Below, one piece after another: positions 15,934-24,119 of a stretch of DNA of 64,000 nt. The DNA comes from Kitasatospora albolonga. Its GTDB lineage: Bacteria > Actinomycetota > Actinomycetes > Streptomycetales > Streptomycetaceae. The stretch is from assembly GCA_002082585.1 (NCBI GenBank), contig CP020563.1, positions 372,001-436,000 on the forward strand, given 5' to 3'. The notes under the pieces were generated by a model. The model was given only the letters and a program-made list of their open reading frames with translations. It searched no databases and was not told where the DNA came from. Each line of letters opens with the position of its first letter. Position 1 is the stretch's first letter. A program made the position numbers and the translations under genes.

Positions 15934-16977
15934 ATGTCCCCTTCCGTACGCCGTCGGCCGCTCACCGCCGCCCTGCTCGCCTCCGCCACCTGCCTCGGCC
16001 TCCTCACCGGCTGCGGGGGCTCCTCCGGCACCGGCTCGTCCGACGGGAAGGACGGGAAGGCGGCCTCCGCCGCCGACGGCTCCTTCCCCGTCTCCCTGAC
16101 CAACGCCTGGGGCCGTACGGAGGTCAAGGAGAAGCCCGTCCGGGTGGCCACCGTCTCGGACGGCGACACCTCCATCGCCCTGGCCCTCGGCCTGGTCCCG
16201 GTGATCACCCCGGACGTGGAGGACGGTGACCCCGTCGCCGAGTACAAGCAGCGGGCGATCGAGAAGCTGGGCGAGAAGAAGCTCAAGACGTACGACAACA
16301 CGGACGGCACCGACTACGAGGCGATAGCCGCGGAGGAGCCGGACGTGATCCTCGGGGTCAACACCTGGGAGATGGACACCGACTACGCCAAGCTCACCCC
16401 GATCGCCCCGGTCGTCACCTTCGCCGACAAGAAGGACGCCAACACCCTGACCTGGCAGGAGCGGCTCAAGACCGCCGCCAAGGCGCTCGGGCTGAGCGAG
16501 AAGGCGGAGGAGGTGATCGCGGCCAACGAGAGGACCGTCAAGGAAGCGGCGGCGGCGCACCCGGAGTTCAGGGGGAAGACGTACACCTACTCCGTCGTCC
16601 ACCCCGAGCAGATCACCTACATGTCCTTCGCCGACCAGGACCCGGGCGTCTTCGAGCAGTTGGGGCTGGTCAAGCACCCCCGGTCCAAGAACTACTCCGC
16701 CGACAAGGACAGCGTCAGCCTGGAGAACCTGGACGAGCTGGAGGCCGATGTCCTGCTGATGACCTACCCGTTCGGGGACGAAGGGCTGCTCTCCGCATCG
16801 GAGCTGGAGAGCAACAAGCTGTTCCGGTCGCTGGACGTGGTGAAGAACAACCACTTCGCGGTGGTGCCCTCGGAGAACACCCTCGCCTCCGCCATCGCCT
16901 ACCCGGACGCGCTGAGCGCGCCGTGGGTGGTGGAGAACCTGACGCCGATCCTGGCGAAGGCGGTCGCCGGTAAGTGA
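15934..16977 (+). CDS. Iron-siderophore substrate-binding lipoprotein
   Basis: A 347-residue periplasmic-binding-protein homologue anchored as a lipoprotein. The N-terminus has a basic n-region, a hydrophobic core (LTAALLASATCLGLL) and lipobox LLTGC with Cys about residue 28, followed by a Gly/Ser linker. The mature domain shows the FhuD/FepB-type layout (PVRVATVSDGDTSIALALGL; EAIAAEEPDVILGVN; APVVTFAD; long connecting helix region). It captures the ferric-siderophore for the FecCD permeases; the ligand is unknown. Its start lies 3 bp after the ATPase stop, making it the fourth gene of the operon. Its stop is 7 bp from that of the convergent ABC gene. Confidence 0.92.
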   Translation: MSPSVRRRPLTAALLASATCLGLLTGCGGSSGTGSSDGKDGKAASAADGSFPVSLTNAWGRTEVKEKPVRVATVSDGDTSIALALGLVPVITPDVEDGDPVAEYKQRAIEKLGEKKLKTYDNTDGTDYEAIAAEEPDVILGVNTWEMDTDYAKLTPIAPVVTFADKKDANTLTWQERLKTAAKALGLSEKAEEVIAANERTVKEAAAAHPEFRGKTYTYSVVHPEQITYMSFADQDPGVFEQLGLVKHPRSKNYSADKDSVSLENLDELEADVLLMTYPFGDEGLLSASELESNKLFRSLDVVKNNHFAVVPSENTLASAIAYPDALSAPWVVENLTPILAKAVAGK

Positions 16978-16984
16978 CCTTCCC

Positions 16985-18688
16985 CTAGGACCTGTCGGCC
17001 GTCTCCCGCACGATCGCGGTGAGGCGGCCTTCGGGCATCCGCAGGAGGCGGCGGCCCCGGGCGAGGGTGTCGGCGCGGTGGGCGATGACGATGAGGGTGC
17101 GGTCGGCGGCGAGGGCGGAGAGCGCCTCCTCGATGCGGGCGGCGGCCCGGTGGTCGACCCCGGCGGTCGCCTCGTCCAGGATCAGCACCGCCGGATCGGT
17201 GAGCGCGGCCCGGGCGACGGCGACGAGCTGGCGCTCCCCGGCGGAGAGGGTCCGGCTGGAGACGGCGGTGTCGAGCCCGTACGGGAGGGAGTCCACCCAC
17301 TCCGCCAGGCCGAGCAGCCCGAGGGTGCGCTCCATGGCCGCCCGGTCCGGACTCCCCGCCGTCATCGCCAGGTTCTCCGCGAGCGTGCCGTCGACGAGGG
17401 GCACGTCCTGGGGTACGAGGACGATTCTGGAGCGCAGCCGGACCGGGTCCACCGCGGCGAGGTCGTGGCCCGCGAAGCGGACGGTGCCCCGGTCGGGGGC
17501 GTACAGACCGGCCAGGAGCTTGCCCAGGGTGGACTTGCCGGAGCCGGTCTCCCCCGCGATGACGAGCCGTTCGCCGCTGTCGACGGCGAGGGTGAGCCCG
17601 TCGAGGACGTTGCGCCCTTCGCGGTAGCCGAACCCGACATCCTCGACGGTGAGTTCGCCGCGCCCGGGCAGCTCGGGGCCGGTGGCCGCACGCCGCTCCC
17701 CGCCGGTCGCCCGCAGCAGGTCCAGGAGGCGCGCGAGCCGTACGTGGGCCTCGCGGGCGTCCCCGACGGCTCCCGCGAGATCTTCGAAGCGGTGGAAGAT
17801 GTCCCGGGTCGCGAGGACGAACACCACCGCGACGCCGACGCTCAGCGTCCCTCGGCCGACCATGACCGCGCTGATCACCAGCAGTCCCGCCACACAGCCC
17901 GCCTGGAGCAACGCCAGCTGGTTCAGGCGCAGTTCGGTGCGGACCTCGGCGCTCTGGGCCTTCTGGAGCCGGGCGTTGTCACCGGCGAACCGCTCCAGCC
18001 AGCGCGGTACGGAGCCACTCGTCCTCAACTGCTCCTGCGCGGGCAGCGATTCGGCGAAGCCGGAGGCCACCGCCGCCTCGGCGGAGGCCACTTCGGCGTA
18101 GACGGCTCCGGCCCGGCGGTGGAACGCGCACACGATCAGCAGGGCGGGAGGAACGAAGGCGAGCAGCAGGAGGGCGGTCAGCGGCCAGGAGTACAGGGCG
18201 AGCATGACGGCGGTGAGGAGGAGGACCGTGGCGGCGGTGGCCAGATCGGGCAGGGTGGCGGCGGCGAAGGAGGCCAGTCCGTTGATCTCGCCCGTCAGTC
18301 TGCGGAGCAACTCGCCGCTGCGGTGGGCCTCCAGGAAGCGCAGCGGAGCCGCGCCCACGGCGGCGGTGGCCCGTTCGCGGAGTCCGGCGAGGACGTGTTC
18401 GCCGGTCCTGATCAGCCAGTAGCGGGAGAGCCAGGTGAGGACCCCGCTGCCCGCGACGAGCAGCAGCAGGAGCAGCACCCCGCGCAGCAGCCCCGGCCGG
18501 TCGCCGCCGCCCGCCGCGTCGACGACCCGCCCGATAGCCGCGGTGACGCCGACGGCGGCCCCGGCCCCGGCGAGGTTGAGGAGGACGGTGGCGGCGAGGG
18601 CGAGGCGGTGTCCGGCGAGGAAGGGGGCCGCCCGGCGGAACACGGCGCGCTGGTCGGGGAGATCGGTGAGCGGCGCGGGGTCAGCCAT
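16985..18688 (-). CDS. ABC exporter-fold subunit B (canonical Walker B, variant signature)
   Basis: A 567-residue TMD-NBD protein: six-helix domain about 20-310 and NBD about 330-560. Walker A is GETGSGKSTLGKLL, Walker B ILDEATAGVD with the catalytic Glu, H-loop IAHRADTL, but the signature is LSAGERQLV rather than LSGGQ. It overlaps the upstream partner by 8 bp (ATG at 18688 inside the partner's last codons), so the two form a coupled pair and likely a heterodimer. Placed between a ferric-siderophore importer and a siderophore reductase, it may move siderophores; direction of transport is not shown by sequence. A GTG at 18706 is an alternative start. Confidence 0.88.
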   Translation of the reverse strand: MADPAPLTDLPDQRAVFRRAAPFLAGHRLALAATVLLNLAGAGAAVGVTAAIGRVVDAAGGGDRPGLLRGVLLLLLLVAGSGVLTWLSRYWLIRTGEHVLAGLRERATAAVGAAPLRFLEAHRSGELLRRLTGEINGLASFAAATLPDLATAATVLLLTAVMLALYSWPLTALLLLAFVPPALLIVCAFHRRAGAVYAEVASAEAAVASGFAESLPAQEQLRTSGSVPRWLERFAGDNARLQKAQSAEVRTELRLNQLALLQAGCVAGLLVISAVMVGRGTLSVGVAVVFVLATRDIFHRFEDLAGAVGDAREAHVRLARLLDLLRATGGERRAATGPELPGRGELTVEDVGFGYREGRNVLDGLTLAVDSGERLVIAGETGSGKSTLGKLLAGLYAPDRGTVRFAGHDLAAVDPVRLRSRIVLVPQDVPLVDGTLAENLAMTAGSPDRAAMERTLGLLGLAEWVDSLPYGLDTAVSSRTLSAGERQLVAVARAALTDPAVLILDEATAGVDHRAAARIEEALSALAADRTLIVIAHRADTLARGRRLLRMPEGRLTAIVRETADRS

Positions 18689-20513
18689 GGAGGGATTCCT
18701 GTTCACGGGCGGGCGTGCTGATGGGGGCGCTCTTCCCGGTGCCGGGCTTCCGGGGCGGGGTGTTCCCTGCCCCGGGCGACTCCCCGGTGCCGGGCTCCCG
18801 GGGCGGGGTCTCCCGCGCGCCCGGCGCCGCGAGGGTGATCTCCCGGTCGGCGCGGGCGCGGACGGCGGGGGCGTGGGTGGCGAAGAGGACGATCCGGTCG
18901 GCGGTGGCGGCCCGGAGCCGGTCCAGCACCTCGGCCTCGGTCGCCGCGTCGAGGGCGGAGGTCACGTCGTCGAGCAGCAGCACCGGGCAGTCGCGCAGCA
19001 ACGCCCGGGCCAGGGCGACCAGTTGGCGCTGCCCGCCGGAGAGCGCCCCGCCCCGCTCCCCCACCTCGGTGTCCAGGCCGTCGGGCAACTGGGCGAGGGC
19101 CAGGTCCAGTCCGGCGGTGTGCGCGGCGGCGGCGACCTCGGCGGGCGGGCGGTCACCGGGGAGGAGGAGGTTCTCGGTGACGGTGCCGTGGAGCAGGAGG
19201 GGCCCTTCGGGGACGAACCCCACCAGGGCGTACAGCTGTTCCGGGTCCAGGGTGTCCAGCCGTACGTCCCCGTAGGCGGCGGTGCCGGAGGCGGGCACGA
19301 GCTGGGCGACGGCCCGGAGCAGGGTGCTCTTGCCCGAGCCGGTGGGGCCGGTGAGCGCCACCCACTCACCGGGGGCGGCTGTGAGGGTCAGCGGCCCGAC
19401 GGTGGCCCGATCGGGTCTCCGTACGGTCAGCCCGTCCACCCGCAGGACGCCCCGCCCGGGGAGCTCGGCGTACGGGCGGGGCGGTGCGGGCAGCTCCAGG
19501 ACGCGGGCGATCCGGTCCGCCGCGACCCGGGCCTCGGCGAAGTCCCCGAGGCGGCCGATCAGGGCGTTGACGGCGAGGGAGACCGTGCCCATCCAGAGGA
19601 CGAAGGTGGTCAGCGCCCCCACCGTGATCCGCCCGTCGGCCACCGCGAGACCACCGGCGAGCAGTCCGGCGGTGACCGCCAGCAGCGGTACGGAGAACGC
19701 GACGGCCTCCCACACCGACCCGACCGAGGCGAGCCGCAGCGTGGAGCGGGTCACCTCGGAGCTGTGCCGGTGGTGCCGCTCCACCAGGACGTGGTCGGCG
19801 CCGACGCCCCGCAGCGGCAGGAGGGCGGAGAGGAGTTCGTCGGCGGCGGAGCTCCGGGCCCCGTGCGCTGCCGCGAGGTGCTCGGCGCGGCGGCCGAAGA
19901 CCGGCGGGAACACCCGGTTCACGACGAGGAGGACGGGCACGGTGGCGGCGGCGACCAGCAGGAGGAGCGGGTCGAGACCGCCGATGGCCGGGACCAGGAC
20001 GAGCGCGGTGAGGCCGATGACGACCCAGGTGGTCAGGCCGTGAATCCAGACGAGGACGGTGTCCACGTCACGGGTGGCGCGGGTGGTCAGATCGCCGAAG
20101 GTGCCGGTGCGGCGCTGGAGGGTGTCGGTGTCGACGGCGAGGATCGCCTTCAGCAGCCGGGTGCGGAGCCAGGTCCCGGCCCGGTTGTCGGCGAGCGTGG
20201 CCCACAGCTGCCAGCCGCGCATCCCGGCGTACTCGACGCAGGCGGCGGCCAGGAAGGCGCCCCCGTACAGCAGGGCACCGCCGGGCGATCCGGTCTGGAC
20301 CTCGGCGTCGACGGCCCGGCCCAGCAGCCAGGGCATGGCGAGGAAGGCGCTCTGCCGCAGGGCGGCCCAGGCCACCGAGCGCAGGAAGTGGCCCCGGACC
20401 CGGGAGAGGGCGTGGCGCAGGAGCCGTGGCGCGGGGTCGGCGGGGCGGCGGGAGAAGATCACGGGCGGCTGCTGTCCTCGGTCACGGGCGGTGGTGCGGG
20501 CGGGTCCGGTCAC
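18681..20513 (-). CDS. ABC exporter-fold subunit A (Glu-to-Asp Walker B)
   Basis: A roughly 610-residue TMD-NBD protein, first gene of a two-gene operon. Six-helix domain about 30-320; NBD about 350-570 with Walker A GPTGSGKSTLLRAV, signature LSGGQRQLVALARALL and H-loop ATHAPAV. The catalytic Glu after Walker B is Asp (VLLLDDVTSALD). Combined with the partner's LSAGE signature this gives one degenerate and one intact composite ATP site. The C-terminal 40 residues are a Pro/Gly/Arg-rich repeat tail (PPREPGTGESPG, PPRKPGTGKSAP). The GTG at 20513 was chosen because it precedes the first membrane helix by a normal cytoplasmic segment; the frame is open further upstream. Confidence 0.85.
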   Translation of the reverse strand: MTGPARTTARDRGQQPPVIFSRRPADPAPRLLRHALSRVRGHFLRSVAWAALRQSAFLAMPWLLGRAVDAEVQTGSPGGALLYGGAFLAAACVEYAGMRGWQLWATLADNRAGTWLRTRLLKAILAVDTDTLQRRTGTFGDLTTRATRDVDTVLVWIHGLTTWVVIGLTALVLVPAIGGLDPLLLLVAAATVPVLLVVNRVFPPVFGRRAEHLAAAHGARSSAADELLSALLPLRGVGADHVLVERHHRHSSEVTRSTLRLASVGSVWEAVAFSVPLLAVTAGLLAGGLAVADGRITVGALTTFVLWMGTVSLAVNALIGRLGDFAEARVAADRIARVLELPAPPRPYAELPGRGVLRVDGLTVRRPDRATVGPLTLTAAPGEWVALTGPTGSGKSTLLRAVAQLVPASGTAAYGDVRLDTLDPEQLYALVGFVPEGPLLLHGTVTENLLLPGDRPPAEVAAAAHTAGLDLALAQLPDGLDTEVGERGGALSGGQRQLVALARALLRDCPVLLLDDVTSALDAATEAEVLDRLRAATADRIVLFATHAPAVRARADREITLAAPGARETPPREPGTGESPGAGNTPPRKPGTGKSAPISTPAREQESLHG

Positions 20514-20694
20514 CGTAGGAGCGGGGCTCCGGCCGTGGTCCAAGGCAGAGAGCGGCCGGTCGAAGCAGCGGGCCGGTAGCGGGCGCCTTGCCCGGAACGG
20601 GGCGCGCAGTGGCACCGGGTGGACGGCTGGTTGGATTCCGGGGCGCCCGTCCGGCCTAGCCTGGGGGCGTACCGCGTCCGAAGGAGCAGCAGCT

Positions 20695-22533
20695 GTGTCC
20701 ACCCGCAACCCCCGCCCCGTCGTCACGTTCCCCATCGTGCTGAGGGAGCTGACGGTGCTGCGCGTCGCGGACGTCACCCCGGGCATGCGGCGGGTCACCC
20801 TCGGCGGTCCGCAGCTGCACGCGTTCCACCGGGACGGGCTGGACCTTCCGGCGCTGCGCACGGAGGGGTTCGACGACCATGTGAAGTTCTTCTTCGCGGA
20901 GGGCGACGCGCCTCCGGTGCTGCCGGGGCAGAACGTCAGCAGCCTGGAGTGGCCGGTGGACGCCCGGCCTCTCGCCAAGGACTACACGCCGGTGCGGTTC
21001 GACCCGGAGGCCGGGGAGATCGACTTCGACTTCGTCCGGCACGAGGGCGGGGTCGCCTCGTCCTGGGCGCAGCGGGTGAAGCCCGGTGAGGTGACCTGGA
21101 TCGCCGGGCCGAAGATGTCGCACGGTCACCCGGAGGGCGCGGACTGGCTGCTGGTCATCGGTGACGAGACGGCGCTGCCCGCGATCGCCCGGTGGCTGGC
21201 GGAGATGCCAGCGGGCACCCGGGCCCGGGTCTTCATCGAGGTCGGTGAGGAGAGCCACCGCCAGGAGCTGCCGACCGCCGCCGACGCGGTCGTCACCTGG
21301 CTGTCGCGCGACGGCGCCCCGGCCGGGACGACGGACCTGCTGGAGCAGGCCGTGCGGTCCATGGAGTGGCTGCCCGGCACGGTCTATGTGTGGGCGGCGG
21401 GCGAGGCGGTCACGCTCAAGGGCATCCGCCGCCATATCTCCGCCGACCGCCAAGTGCCGCGCGAGCAGATGCACTTCACCGGCTACTGGCGGCGCACCGA
21501 ACCCGCCCCGGGGGCGGCCGACACCGTGCCGGAGGACGAGGAGGCGCACGAGCGGCTGCATGAACTCACCGATCTGGCCCCGGGGTTCGCCATCCGGACC
21601 GCCGTCACGCTCGGCCTGTTCGATCTCGTACGGGACGGGGTGACCGGCTCCGCCGAGCTGGCCCGGCGCACGGGCACGGACGCGTCGCTGCTGGGCGCGC
21701 TGCTGGCGTACCTGGTGACGCTCGGGCTGCTGGAGGCGGACGGGGAAGGCGGCCACCGGCTGACGCCGGTGAGCGAGGAGCTGGTCGAGGACGACCACTC
21801 GTCGGAGGAGTACCACCTGGGCGGTGCGCAGGCGGCGATGGACCTCTCCCTGTCGGGTCTGCTGCACACCCTGCGGACCGGCGAGCCCGGCTACCGGACG
21901 GCGGGCGGCGACTGGGTGGCCACGGCGATGCGCACCGACGAGCGGCTGGCCGGAAGTGCCCGCGCGGCCGTGGAGGAGGAGGCCCGCTGGGTCGCGCCCG
22001 GGGTTTCGAAGGCGTACGACTGGGCCTCGGTCACCACCCTGACGGCGGGCGGCCACGGAGTCGGCACACTGGTGAACGCGCTGGTCAAGGCGTATCCCGC
22101 GCTACGCGTCCGGATCGCGGCGCTGCCCTCCGAACTCCGGGTGCTCGACGAGCAGATCCTGGACACCGACGTCTCACCGAACGTCGAACTGATCCCGCAG
22201 ACCGGGCCGGTGCCGCATGGGGGCAGCACCGTCCTGGTCTCGCGCCTTCTGGAGCGGCTGGCCGACGAGGACGCCGTACTGGCGCTCGCGGAGGCGGCCG
22301 GCGCCCTGCCCCCGGACGGGACGCTGCTCCTGGTCGAGCAGATCCGCCCCGTGGCCGGGGACGAGGACGCTGTGCTCCAGCACCTGCGGCTGGCCTGCCT
22401 GTTCGGCTCGGGGCTGCGCTCGCAGGACGAGCTGGGTGCCCTGGCCGTACGGGCCGGTCTGCGGGTGCGCAGCTGCGACGACATCGGCTGGGACCACCGG
22501 CTGTGGGTGCTGGAGCGCCCGGCGGAGGGGTGA
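20695..22533 (+). CDS. Siderophore-interacting reductase fused to O-methyltransferase-like domain
   Basis: A 612-residue two-domain protein. Residues about 10-270 are a complete siderophore-interacting protein (ViuB/YqjH/FscN type): FAD barrel with LAKDYTPVRF, NAD(P)H module with VIGDETALPAIARWLAEM, PGTVYVWAAGEA and the terminal FTGYWR. Such enzymes reduce Fe(III)-siderophore to release iron. Residues about 285-610 resemble a plant-type/bacterial O-methyltransferase: winged dimerisation part (IRTAVTLGLFDLV; LGALLAYLVTLGLLE), then a motif I remnant TAGGHGVGTLVNALV and terminal GTLLLVEQIRP. The acidic residue expected after motif I is missing (RIAALPSEL), so SAM binding is doubtful. GTG at 20695 follows AAGGAG. 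Divergent from the ABC pair. Confidence 0.85.
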   Translation: MSTRNPRPVVTFPIVLRELTVLRVADVTPGMRRVTLGGPQLHAFHRDGLDLPALRTEGFDDHVKFFFAEGDAPPVLPGQNVSSLEWPVDARPLAKDYTPVRFDPEAGEIDFDFVRHEGGVASSWAQRVKPGEVTWIAGPKMSHGHPEGADWLLVIGDETALPAIARWLAEMPAGTRARVFIEVGEESHRQELPTAADAVVTWLSRDGAPAGTTDLLEQAVRSMEWLPGTVYVWAAGEAVTLKGIRRHISADRQVPREQMHFTGYWRRTEPAPGAADTVPEDEEAHERLHELTDLAPGFAIRTAVTLGLFDLVRDGVTGSAELARRTGTDASLLGALLAYLVTLGLLEADGEGGHRLTPVSEELVEDDHSSEEYHLGGAQAAMDLSLSGLLHTLRTGEPGYRTAGGDWVATAMRTDERLAGSARAAVEEEARWVAPGVSKAYDWASVTTLTAGGHGVGTLVNALVKAYPALRVRIAALPSELRVLDEQILDTDVSPNVELIPQTGPVPHGGSTVLVSRLLERLADEDAVLALAEAAGALPPDGTLLLVEQIRPVAGDEDAVLQHLRLACLFGSGLRSQDELGALAVRAGLRVRSCDDIGWDHRLWVLERPAEG

Positions 22534-22537
22534 GGGC

Positions 22538-22936
22538 TCAGGCCGCCGTGGTGAGGAGCTGGGCGCGGCCGAAGAGCAGGGCGTAGCCGGTCGGCAGGGA
22601 CTCGATGACCCGGGTGACGAGGTCCGGGTCCATCCGTGCGGAGACCGCCGTCAGCACGGTGCCCGCGTCCCAGCGGGCGGTGGCCGCCGTGCCGCCCGTC
22701 CGCGCGGCCAGGTCGTCCACGAAGCGGGCGGCCGGGGCCGGGTCGATGCCGGGGGCCTCGGCGGTGAACACCTGGGCGGCCTCCCTGGGGAGCGCGGCGG
22801 CGAACGCGACCCGCTCCTCGCCGGTCACCTGGCGGCCCAGCCCGCCCAGTACGGCGCGCAGCGCCTCCTCGGCCCGCTCCCGGGTGGGGTAGGCGCCCTC
22901 GTATCTGATCTTCTCCAGCAGCCGGTCGAACGTCAT
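22538..22936 (-). CDS. DUF2267 protein, copy 1
   Basis: About 132 residues of the DUF2267 family: helical, with TFDRLLEKIRYEGAYPTRERAEEALRAVLGGL and a second half ending VIESLPTGYALLFGRAQ. Family function is unknown. It is the second gene after a paralogue on the same strand (copy 2, 136 bp upstream), with about 35 percent visible identity and the shared LPTGY-LLFG ending. The ATG at 22936 matches the usual family opening MTFDxLLEK; in-frame ATGs at 22976 and 23002 could give a longer protein. A CsoR-like palindrome lies upstream. Confidence 0.75.
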   Translation of the reverse strand: MTFDRLLEKIRYEGAYPTRERAEEALRAVLGGLGRQVTGEERVAFAAALPREAAQVFTAEAPGIDPAPAARFVDDLAARTGGTAATARWDAGTVLTAVSARMDPDLVTRVIESLPTGYALLFGRAQLLTTAA

Positions 22937-23044
22937 GGCCTTCGGGGCGGCGATGGTCCGGGGCTCAGGAATCATGGCGGCGGCAGCCCTTCTCGTCGTC
23001 ATGCGGTGTCGGTGGTCTCTGGCTTCTTCTCCGAAAGCGCCGCC

Positions 23045-23064
23045 GTACACCCCCTGGGGGGTAT
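23045..23064 (-). promoter_or_regulatory. CsoR/CstR-like GC-tract operator
   Basis: On the minus strand the site reads ATACCCCCCAGGGGGTGTAC, an almost perfect palindrome of the form TAC(C)5-G5GTA that resembles operators of the CsoR family (copper, nickel or persulfide-sensing repressors). It lies between the two DUF2267 genes, upstream of copy 1. No csoR gene is in the window. Confidence 0.45.
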
Positions 23065-23072
23065 CGGTGCGG

Positions 23073-23468
23073 TCACGGGGACTGCGGATGGCCGAAAAGG
23101 AGGTCGTACCCCGTCGGCAGCTGCAGCAGGACGCGGCGCAGGAGGTCCTCGCCCGCCGCTTCGGCGGCGACGCTGAGGACGGCTCCCACGTCCCAGACGG
23201 CGGTGCGTTCGGTGGCGCCCTCGATCCAGGCCGCCGTGGCGCGGACGAACCGCTCCGGCGAGAGCGGTTCGGCGGCCTGGAGCGGGTTGAGCAGGATCAG
23301 GGCCATGGTCTCGGGGAGCCGGGCGGCGAGTTCCGCCCGCTCCCGGCCCACCAGGTGGGCGCCGAGCAGGGCCAGTACGACGCGTGCGGCGCGCTCGGCC
23401 TCGTCCCGGCTCTCGTACGTGCCGCGTTCCCGGACCCGGTCCAGGAACGCCTCCCATCGCAGGGTCAC
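23073..23468 (-). CDS. DUF2267 protein, copy 2
   Basis: A 131-residue DUF2267 protein beginning MTLRWEAFLDRVRERGTY and ending LLQLPTGYDLLFG, parallel to copy 1 over its whole length, so the pair arose by tandem duplication or belongs to an old paired arrangement. The second half has the conserved WxxGxxLSxxAEA pattern (VWDVGAVLSVAAEAAGE). No catalytic motif is evident. It lies 91 bp downstream of the hsp18 gene on the same strand and may be part of a stress-inducible transcript (inference). Confidence 0.75.
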   Translation of the reverse strand: MTLRWEAFLDRVRERGTYESRDEAERAARVVLALLGAHLVGRERAELAARLPETMALILLNPLQAAEPLSPERFVRATAAWIEGATERTAVWDVGAVLSVAAEAAGEDLLRRVLLQLPTGYDLLFGHPQSP

Positions 23469-23559
23469 GGCGACCGCTCCCTCGGGCGGGGACGGGAGCC
23501 GGGCCGGGACGGGGGAGAAGGTCCGGCCCGGCTCCCGTCACATGGACGGGCGTACCGGT

Positions 23560-23991
23560 TCAGCCCTTGATCTGCTTGTGCGAGGAGCCCCCGCCGACGG
23601 AGATCTTGCGGGGCTTGGCCCGCTCGGCGATCGGGATGCGCAGGGTCAGGACACCCGCGTCGTAGTCGGCGTCGATGCGTTCGGTGTCCAGGGTGTCGGC
23701 CAGGACGATCTGCCGGGAGAACACGCCGAGCGGACGCTCGGAGAGCTCCATCTGCACGTTGTCCGTGTTGACGGCCGGCCGGCGCTCGGCCCGGACGGTC
23801 AGCATGTTGCGCTCGACGTCGATGTCGATCGCGTCCGGCGAGACACCGGGAAGATCGAACGCCACCACGTACTCCTCGCCCTCGCGGTACGCGTCCATCG
23901 GCATCGCCGAGGGCCGCGACCAGGTGCCGGGGCGCAGGATCTGCTCGGTGATCCGGTCGAGTTCCCGGAAGGGGTCGGTACGCATGAGCAT
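23560..23991 (-). CDS. hsp18: Small heat-shock protein, Hsp18-like
   Basis: A 143-residue alpha-crystallin/Hsp20 chaperone that would hold unfolding proteins in the cytoplasm. The N-terminal arm is [19 protein letters not shown]; the alpha-crystallin domain (about 35-130) contains [19 protein letters not shown] and ends with the GVLTLRIP strand; the C-terminal anchoring motif is [14 protein letters not shown]. Sequence and context match Hsp18 of Streptomyces albus, including a divergent RheA-like gene and the perfect RheA operator between them, so heat-induced derepression is expected. Confidence 0.92.
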   Translation of the reverse strand: MLMRTDPFRELDRITEQILRPGTWSRPSAMPMDAYREGEEYVVAFDLPGVSPDAIDIDVERNMLTVRAERRPAVNTDNVQMELSERPLGVFSRQIVLADTLDTERIDADYDAGVLTLRIPIAERAKPRKISVGGGSSHKQIKG

Positions 23992-24054
23992 TGCGGAAAC
24001 ACCTCCAGTCGGTCGGGCGGTAGCCCGCGCGTTTCACCTGACACCGTTGTAGCA

Positions 24055-24073
24055 TGTCATCCATTCGATGACA
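24055..24073. promoter_or_regulatory. RheA-type operator
   Basis: A perfect inverted repeat, TGTCATC-N5-GATGACA, 64 bp before the hsp18 start and 46 bp before the divergent regulator start. This is the form of site described for RheA of Streptomyces albus, which represses hsp18 and itself at normal temperature. Confidence 0.85.
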
Positions 24074-24119
24074 AATGAAATGTCACCGGAAGGACGACAA
24101 CCACGCAGAAGGAGTCACC

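Noticed and set aside
20514..20694. An iron box upstream of the SIP fusion and ABC pair.
   Set aside because: Only a weak CCTAGCCT resemblance was seen, too short to call.
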